A stretch of 64,000 bases of DNA from Styela clava (lineage: Eukaryota > Chordata > Ascidiacea > Stolidobranchia > Styelidae): the NCBI RefSeq assembly GCF_964204865.1, contig NC_135259.1, positions 6,520,974 to 6,584,973 of the forward strand, given 5' to 3'. The notes beneath the pieces were generated by a model. That model was not told the DNA's origin. It saw only the letters and a list, made by a program, of their open reading frames with translations, and did not search any database. Every line of letters starts with the position of its first letter. Position 1 is the stretch's first letter. The position numbers were made by a program, and so were the translations under genes. Positions 60,632 through 64,000 of the stretch are shown here, piece after piece.

Positions 60632-61216
60632 TGTCGGCAGTCCGTGTGGTCCTAAAGTTTAGTTTAGTTAGGATTCCTTCAGTTGTACATCGTCATCGTG
60701 ATGATTATCGCTATCTCGTCGTCGTCATCATTACTGTGTTGTTTTCTCGTATTCGACGTGTCGCATTTTTCTTTTTCACGTGTTATCGTGTTACGTATTT
60801 ATTTTATTATCGTCCCCTAAGCTCAGCAAGATGTTTAAGATTGCATTTCTGGTGGTAGCAGTTTAGGATTTCATTTCTTGTTATGGCAGTTTAAGATTAC
60901 ATCGCCTTTATAACGTTGAAGTTTGAATTCATTCAATAGTCTTCTTTTATACTGTATTTCGAATCGTTCGATATAACATTATGATATTTGCATGTCTACA
61001 GCTCGTATGGTATTGCATTTATAGTTACTGTTTTACCTTGGTTGTATATCTGTCGTTTTGGGACTATGCTGTTATATGGAGTTGTTTTGTGTAAGTATTA
61101 GTTTAATATTCTGTATCATTTGTCTTTGATTTATTTGGTGCTAATTATTTCATTTGTATTTTAGTCAACCGTTTTGAATACTTTCAATAAAACGAGTCTG
61201 GCAAATCGACTTATCA
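60632..61216 (+). other. putative 5' LTR of the BEL/Pao element
   Basis: The segment TGTCGGCAGTCC...CGACTTATCA has TG..CA ends, lies immediately before a leader and the gag-pol start, and holds AATAAA at 61186-61191 near its end. The matching 3' LTR would lie outside the window, so the limits are a guess. Confidence 0.45.
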
Positions 61217-61266
61217 TTTCCGGGTCCCAAAAGTGACAAAGTTGAACAAATCTCCTTGCGACGACG

Positions 61267-64000
61267 ATGAACGAAGCAGATGAATCAATTACACAAGATT
61301 TGAATAGACGAGAAGCTTCTTCTTCGCCTGCAGTTCCTCTCGCGGAAACAGACGGCGGTAACTCTGAAACTATTGGACGCAATGTATTATGCCACGAAAG
61401 AGTCCGACTACAAAATGAACTAAATGGTTTGTGCGACAGAATTTCAAAATCGATTACTGAAAATGCTCAAAATTCTATCGTTACTGATCTTAAAATTAAA
61501 CTTCATGTTAAACGATTTGCTTATGACCAAGTGATGGATAAACTCATTCCGACTACCCGTAATCCAAATGTTTTGAAGAAATATGAAACTGGAAGGCAAA
61601 TGATGTTATCGAAAATCGATCAAATTGAAAGCAGAATTAATTCTTACCTTGACGAGGAGATCGTTTCTGATCACGGGTCTGTCGAATCCAATACAAGCAA
61701 ATGCAGTGTTGAATCACTGAAGCGATTGCAACTTGAGCAAGAACGAGAGGTAGAAAGAGCCGATTCTCTTGTACGTATGGCTAAACGAGACTTTCTCACA
61801 GAAGAAGATACCATTCGCAATAAAATATCAGCACTAGAGCGTCGCCTTGATACCAAACGTCGAGACATAAACGAAAAAGAACGAATGGCAGATCTAACAC
61901 GTCGCCAAGCTGACGAACTTATGCGTGAAATTGAACAAGAAAAGACTGAATTGGCTACCAAAAAGATGCCTAAAGATAACTTCCGTGGCGTCAATATTGA
62001 ATATCCGTTAGAGTCAACACGCAGACGAAGTGCAGCGAACTTTTTTGTTCCGACGAAGAGTCGAGTGGCAACAAATTCAGAAAAGACCAAAGAATTGCAT
62101 TTCCCGACAGCACGAACTTACAAACGCCCGTCTCCTGCAAACAGAATGCTCATACCACAAGAAGCAGTCGACGCGTGGATTGACCACTTGGAACCTAACC
62201 AGTCTGGTAAATTTTCTGTTAATTCTTTTAATATGTCAGTAGAGGAACAAACTATGTTATCATTACAGTTGAATTCTAGAATATTGTCCCAGCACCATTT
62301 ATCGCCGATTACGATTCCTAGTTTTAGCGGAACGCCCCTAGAATGGCCAAACTTTATTGAGTTATTTTTTGATAATGTACACAGTTCTCTTGACGACGAC
62401 GGTTCGCGTATGGTTCGCTTAGTCGCGTCTTTGACGGGGGTGGCTAAACGACATGTCGATGGCTTAGGCACGGTGGGAAGTAATTATATTGTCGCGTTGA
62501 GTGAATTGAAACATATATTCGGCCAACGGGTGACGATTGCTCGGGCCTTTCTCGAGAAGGTTGTAGATGGTAGACGAGTAACAGAATTCAGTATCCGAAA
62601 AATATCCGATTTTCATTCTGAAGTTCGCGACATTGTGATAAATTTGAAGAAAATGCGATTGCTTGCAGATTTGTATAGTATTGAAAATGTTAGAAAGACA
62701 GCAATGCGAATTCCGGCAGAACTGACCTCGAGTTGGAATAAGTTTGTGACTGATATGATTCGTGCCGACGAAATGCCGAGTTTACTGGACTTCGAGCAGT
62801 GGTTGTGGGAACGATGCGAGGAATTAGGAAATCCTTTTTCACCAAATCTTTTCAGTACTAAAATAGATCGTGACGATCGCAGACAGGCATTTCCTAAGAA
62901 GAATGTGGTATACCCTTTATCGGGTCATTCAAATCAGCCGCTCGAACAACCGCGAATGCAATGTTTCTATTGCAATGGTTTTCATTCTTTAAGTAACTGC
63001 GATAGCTTCAGGTTTAGTGCCAATGACACGAAAAGAAGATTTCTACTAAATTCACGCCTGTGCTTTAACTGTCTCGAACCTGGACATTTAGCTATTTCGT
63101 GCCGGTTCCGCAATATGTGTCGTGTTTGTCCCGGTAAGCATCATTCAGCCATCCATGGTTTGAGAGTCGTTCCTAATAGATTGAGTGATAACAATCAGCC
63201 TGATCTCCCTCCTCATATGAGCGGCGTTGCCAATTCTCATGTTTCAGGCGTTAATGGTGTTCAGTTTCAGCTTTTGCCAGTCGTAGTAAAAGGCCCATTG
63301 GGATCCTCTGAATATGCTATCGCTGTTCTAGATTCTGCCAGTCAAATCTCAATAATACATCCCAAATTAAAACAAAAACTTGGTTTGAAAGGAAGTCCTA
63401 GGTGTCTAACCATTAACACCTTATGCAATAAGGGCGTTTCGCAAAATACGGAGGTGGTGAAATTGTCGGTGCGATCTGCTCACGACGAGAGTGGTCAAAT
63501 TCTGATGTTAAGCAACGTGTTTGTGGTCGAGTCACGCATACCACATCCAGCTAGAATCCTTAAGAACGATCACAATATGACTCACCTGCAGGATATTCCG
63601 TTAACCGACATTGAAGCGAATAAAGCCATGATTTTAATCGGAGCCGATAATCCCTTGGCGCATTTCCAGCTTGAACGTAGAGTCGGCCAGCAACATGAAC
63701 CAGTGGGTATTAAAACTCCTCTCGGTTGGACTTTGATCGGGTCTTCAGGCCCGACTAATGAAGATGAAACTGTTTCAAATATGCTGTGTTGTGATTTGCG
63801 TGACCAGTATAACATGCTGCAAGAACAAGTTGAGCGATTTTGGTCCACTGAAGCTGTAGGCACGGCGTACAATTTGACCCGTAGCGAGTCGATTGAAGAT
63901 AGACAAACTGATAATTTGATGGAAAGAAAAATTAGATTTATCGACGGTCATTACGAGGTTGGGTTTATGTGGAGAAATGAAAATTGCGAAATGCCGCCAA
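61267..64000 (+). CDS. BEL/Pao LTR-retrotransposon gag-pol polyprotein, 5' part
   Basis: One frame runs open for 911 codons from ATG 61267 to the last base with no stop, so it continues beyond the window. Residues about 60-230 are charged and helical. The gag domain (DUF1759 type) covers about 345-500 (ITIPSFSGTPLEWPNFIELF). Zinc knuckles are CFYCNGFHSLSNC at residue 566 and CFNCLEPGHLAISC at 599. The aspartic protease (peptidase A17 type) follows, with VLDSASQISIIH (Asp 689). At the end, FWSTEAVG...FIDGHYEVGF is the segment leading into the Pao-type reverse transcriptase. The domain order gag, protease, RT in one frame is that of BEL/Pao. With no stop or frameshift it may be a young copy. 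Confidence 0.9.
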   Translation, partial: MNEADESITQDLNRREASSSPAVPLAETDGGNSETIGRNVLCHERVRLQNELNGLCDRISKSITENAQNSIVTDLKIKLHVKRFAYDQVMDKLIPTTRNPNVLKKYETGRQMMLSKIDQIESRINSYLDEEIVSDHGSVESNTSKCSVESLKRLQLEQEREVERADSLVRMAKRDFLTEEDTIRNKISALERRLDTKRRDINEKERMADLTRRQADELMREIEQEKTELATKKMPKDNFRGVNIEYPLESTRRRSAANFFVPTKSRVATNSEKTKELHFPTARTYKRPSPANRMLIPQEAVDAWIDHLEPNQSGKFSVNSFNMSVEEQTMLSLQLNSRILSQHHLSPITIPSFSGTPLEWPNFIELFFDNVHSSLDDDGSRMVRLVASLTGVAKRHVDGLGTVGSNYIVALSELKHIFGQRVTIARAFLEKVVDGRRVTEFSIRKISDFHSEVRDIVINLKKMRLLADLYSIENVRKTAMRIPAELTSSWNKFVTDMIRADEMPSLLDFEQWLWERCEELGNPFSPNLFSTKIDRDDRRQAFPKKNVVYPLSGHSNQPLEQPRMQCFYCNGFHSLSNCDSFRFSANDTKRRFLLNSRLCFNCLEPGHLAISCRFRNMCRVCPGKHHSAIHGLRVVPNRLSDNNQPDLPPHMSGVANSHVSGVNGVQFQLLPVVVKGPLGSSEYAIAVLDSASQISIIHPKLKQKLGLKGSPRCLTINTLCNKGVSQNTEVVKLSVRSAHDESGQILMLSNVFVVESRIPHPARILKNDHNMTHLQDIPLTDIEANKAMILIGADNPLAHFQLERRVGQQHEPVGIKTPLGWTLIGSSGPTNEDETVSNMLCCDLRDQYNMLQEQVERFWSTEAVGTAYNLTRSESIEDRQTDNLMERKIRFIDGHYEVGFMWRNENCEMPP

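Noticed and set aside
61671-62090. 139-codon minus-strand frame
   Set aside because: It lies entirely antisense to the open BEL/Pao gag-pol frame and has an Arg/Ser-rich shadow composition.
1-64000. CRISPR array, bacterial operon or phage-like defence system
   Set aside because: No regularly spaced short repeats, no Shine-Dalgarno-led gene strings, and clear spliced animal genes throughout.

Overview
The window looks like AT-rich nuclear DNA of an invertebrate animal. Genes are split by short introns with GT/AG borders, spaced far apart, and more than half of the sequence is transposon-derived or duplicated. The recognisable host genes are a PC-esterase family with a membrane anchor, a STARD5-like lipid-transfer protein, a rhodopsin-class receptor and isobutyryl-CoA dehydrogenase. 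A tunicate or another invertebrate deuterostome would fit, but I cannot prove the species from the sequence. I see no bacterial operon, CRISPR array, rRNA or intact tRNA.

Layout. Positions 1-25000 hold a tandem array of PC-esterase (GDSL/SGNH, CASD1/NXPE-like) genes, all on the minus strand. Two copies are intact and have three exons each (3847-5894 and 11584-13645). At least three are broken: a fragment at the left edge, a relic at 6410-7513, and a copy at 19907-24977. The intact copies lie in a segmental duplication of roughly 6 kb (about 1-6400 and about 8440-14320). The copy at 19907-24977 carries a 3.27-kb DNA transposon inside its second exon. That transposon encodes a decayed protein of the kind annotated as DUF7869. 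Between these are a degraded retrotransposon gag with two zinc knuckles (17878-18651) and a hAT/GTF2IRD2-like fragment (14772-15377).

Positions 25000-33000 hold short non-autonomous elements (one hAT MITE has a perfect 8-bp target duplication) and an intronless STARD5-like gene on the minus strand. Positions 33467-41348 are a nested unit. Two near-identical direct repeats of about 500 bp flank a non-LTR retrotransposon (ORF1, then ORF2 with PHD finger, endonuclease and reverse transcriptase, broken by one frameshift). Positions 41486-44300 hold another hAT MITE and LTR-element scraps.

Positions 44321-46252 encode a two-exon class A receptor with a large cysteine-rich ectodomain. Positions 49356-57573 are the ACAD8 gene: nine consecutive exons were reconstructed, and a mitochondrial-leader first exon is only a candidate. 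Its introns carry a tRNA-derived SINE and a hAT remnant. From about 60630 to the right edge lies a BEL/Pao-type LTR retrotransposon. Its gag-pol frame is open without a stop from 61267 to the last base, so it may be a recently active element cut by the window.

The host genes do not form a pathway. ACAD8 acts in mitochondrial valine breakdown, the STARD5-like protein in lipid transfer, the PC-esterases probably in glycan or lipid O-acyl chemistry in the secretory pathway, and the receptor at the cell surface. The main story is repeated duplication and transposon insertion, with enough paralogous copies to order the events.
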